A stretch of 64,000 bases of DNA from Pseudoruegeria aquimaris (GTDB taxonomy: Bacteria; Pseudomonadota; Alphaproteobacteria; Rhodobacterales; Rhodobacteraceae), in the NCBI RefSeq assembly GCF_900172235.1, contig NZ_FWFQ01000003.1:1-64000 (forward strand). The letters run 5' to 3'. A program made the position numbers and the translations under genes. Below are positions 63,347 through 64,000 of the stretch, piece by piece (positions within the stretch are counted from its first letter, which is position 1; every line of letters starts with the position of its first letter). The notes beneath the pieces were generated by a model. The model worked only from the letters and a program-made list of their open reading frames with translations. It was not told the origin of the DNA and did not search any database.

Positions 63347-64000
63347 TGCTCACCTCATACATGCTCACATCTTTTTCCTTGTGCGTCGTCTCAAACGGCC
63401 CCGGCAGGAAGATCACCGCGCAGGCGCCCCGGTGCGTGCAGCCCTCGAAGGGCTCGGCGTCCTGCAGTTTCAGGCTGCCGCCGTGTTCCTCGATGATCTT
63501 CTTGACGATGGGCAGCCCGAGGCCCGTGCCCTTGTCGCGCGTGGTGACATAGGGCTCGAAGAGCTTGGCGCGGTCCGCCGGCAGGCCGATGCCGTTGTCC
63601 GCGATCTCGATGATCAGACCGTCCTGCGCGATGCGGGCGCAGACGCGCACCGCGCCGCGATAGGCGGGATCATCGTGTTTTTCCTTATAGGTTTCCGTGG
63701 CTTCCGCCGCGTTCTTGATGAGGTTCGTCAGCGCCTGGGAGATCATCGTGCCATCCACCTGCATCCAGATCGGATGGTCCGGCGCCTCCAGCGTCACCCG
63801 CACCCCGTCCACCGCCTCGTTCTGCAGCAGCACCGCCCCTTTCACCAGCGCTCCCACGTCGGTGAGCTTGCGCTCGGGCTCGGGCATCCGCGCGAACTTG
63901 CTGAACTCGTCCACGATGCGGCGCAGATCGTTGGTCTGGCGCACGATGACCTCCGTCATCTGCTCCAGCGCCTCGGCCTCGTCGCCCACCTTGGGGGCGA
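63339..64000 (-). CDS. ntrY: nitrogen regulation sensor kinase NtrY, C-terminal part (cut by window edge)
   Basis: About 220 C-terminal residues are visible. They contain the helix after the phospho-acceptor site (VIVRQTNDLRRIVDEFSKFA) and the HATPase motifs: N-box ALTNLIKNAAEATE, G1 IADNGIGLP and G2 TRDKGTGLGLPIVKKII. The membrane, HAMP and PAS parts and the phospho-accepting histidine lie beyond 64000. The gene continues in frame to the window edge. It is paired with ntrX. Confidence 0.93.
   Translation of the reverse strand, partial: APKVGDEAEALEQMTEVIVRQTNDLRRIVDEFSKFARMPEPERKLTDVGALVKGAVLLQNEAVDGVRVTLEAPDHPIWMQVDGTMISQALTNLIKNAAEATETYKEKHDDPAYRGAVRVCARIAQDGLIIEIADNGIGLPADRAKLFEPYVTTRDKGTGLGLPIVKKIIEEHGGSLKLQDAEPFEGCTHRGACAVIFLPGPFETTHKEKDVSMYEVSNG

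Overview
The window is GC-rich (roughly two-thirds G+C) chromosomal DNA from an alphaproteobacterium, almost certainly a Rhodobacteraceae (Roseobacter/Rhodobacter-type) member. The evidence is gene content and order: ntrY-ntrX-trkA-trkH-hfq-hflX, phoR...pstB-phoU-phoB, a class II DAHP synthase, an alphaproteobacterial Usg protein, a HemB without the zinc-cysteine cluster, a 917-residue GyrA and a Hint-domain protein. Nearly all of it is ordinary core chromosome. I see no prophage, CRISPR array, secretion system or defence island.

Layout. 1-192: right end of an IS5-type insertion sequence, apparently inserted in a CTAG that contains the stop codon of a membrane-protein gene (189-800). 1041-4259: gyrA and usg. 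4456-7942: arginase, CtlX-type hydrolase and ornithine cyclodeaminase genes (arginine/citrulline to ornithine to proline) with a divergent Lrp-type regulator. 7939-9217: dsbB, a YqaA-type membrane protein and tRNA-Leu(CAA). 9950-14212: Hint-domain protein, MobA/MocA-like nucleotidyltransferase and dimethylglycine-dehydrogenase-like flavoprotein. 14486-19695: a complete five-gene branched-chain amino acid ABC transporter. 19901-24291: soluble sugar dehydrogenase, GlxA-type regulator, class II DAHP synthase, PAS-type protein. 24446-27709: yicC, gmk, gamma carbonic anhydrase and a Cys/Met-metabolism PLP enzyme.

27785-31436 is the phosphate regulon. phoR is followed by a triple Pho box and then directly by pstB-phoU-phoB. 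pstS, pstC and pstA are missing from their usual place, and a short piece just before pstB reads like the degraded 3' end of pstA. 31690-35078: aroQ, a LuxR solo, a stretch that folds like a structured RNA, then tsf and rpsB. 35364-42080: pseudouridine kinase and glycosidase, DUF502 protein, bdhA-patatin pair, a candidate ~80-nt small RNA, a family 5 solute-binding protein and a 39-residue entericidin-like lipoprotein. 42161-47292: XRE-cupin regulator, AMP-forming CoA ligase, DsbA-family isomerase, MFS transporter, small potassium channel and AraC regulator. 47794-57199: mfd, a membrane protein, hemB, SYLF lipoprotein, 3-hydroxyisobutyrate-dehydrogenase-like enzyme and penicillin acylase family protein. 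57304-64000: hflX, hfq, trkH, trkA, ntrX and the 3' part of ntrY.

The most notable non-coding observations are the pstSCA-loss scar (28832-29218), the multi-hairpin RNA candidate (32965-33192, + strand), the minus-strand small RNA candidate with promoter and terminator (39958-40035), and a short dispersed palindromic repeat found at three places. I found no clearly new multi-gene system. All functional calls rest on reading translated sequence and motifs; no database search was run.
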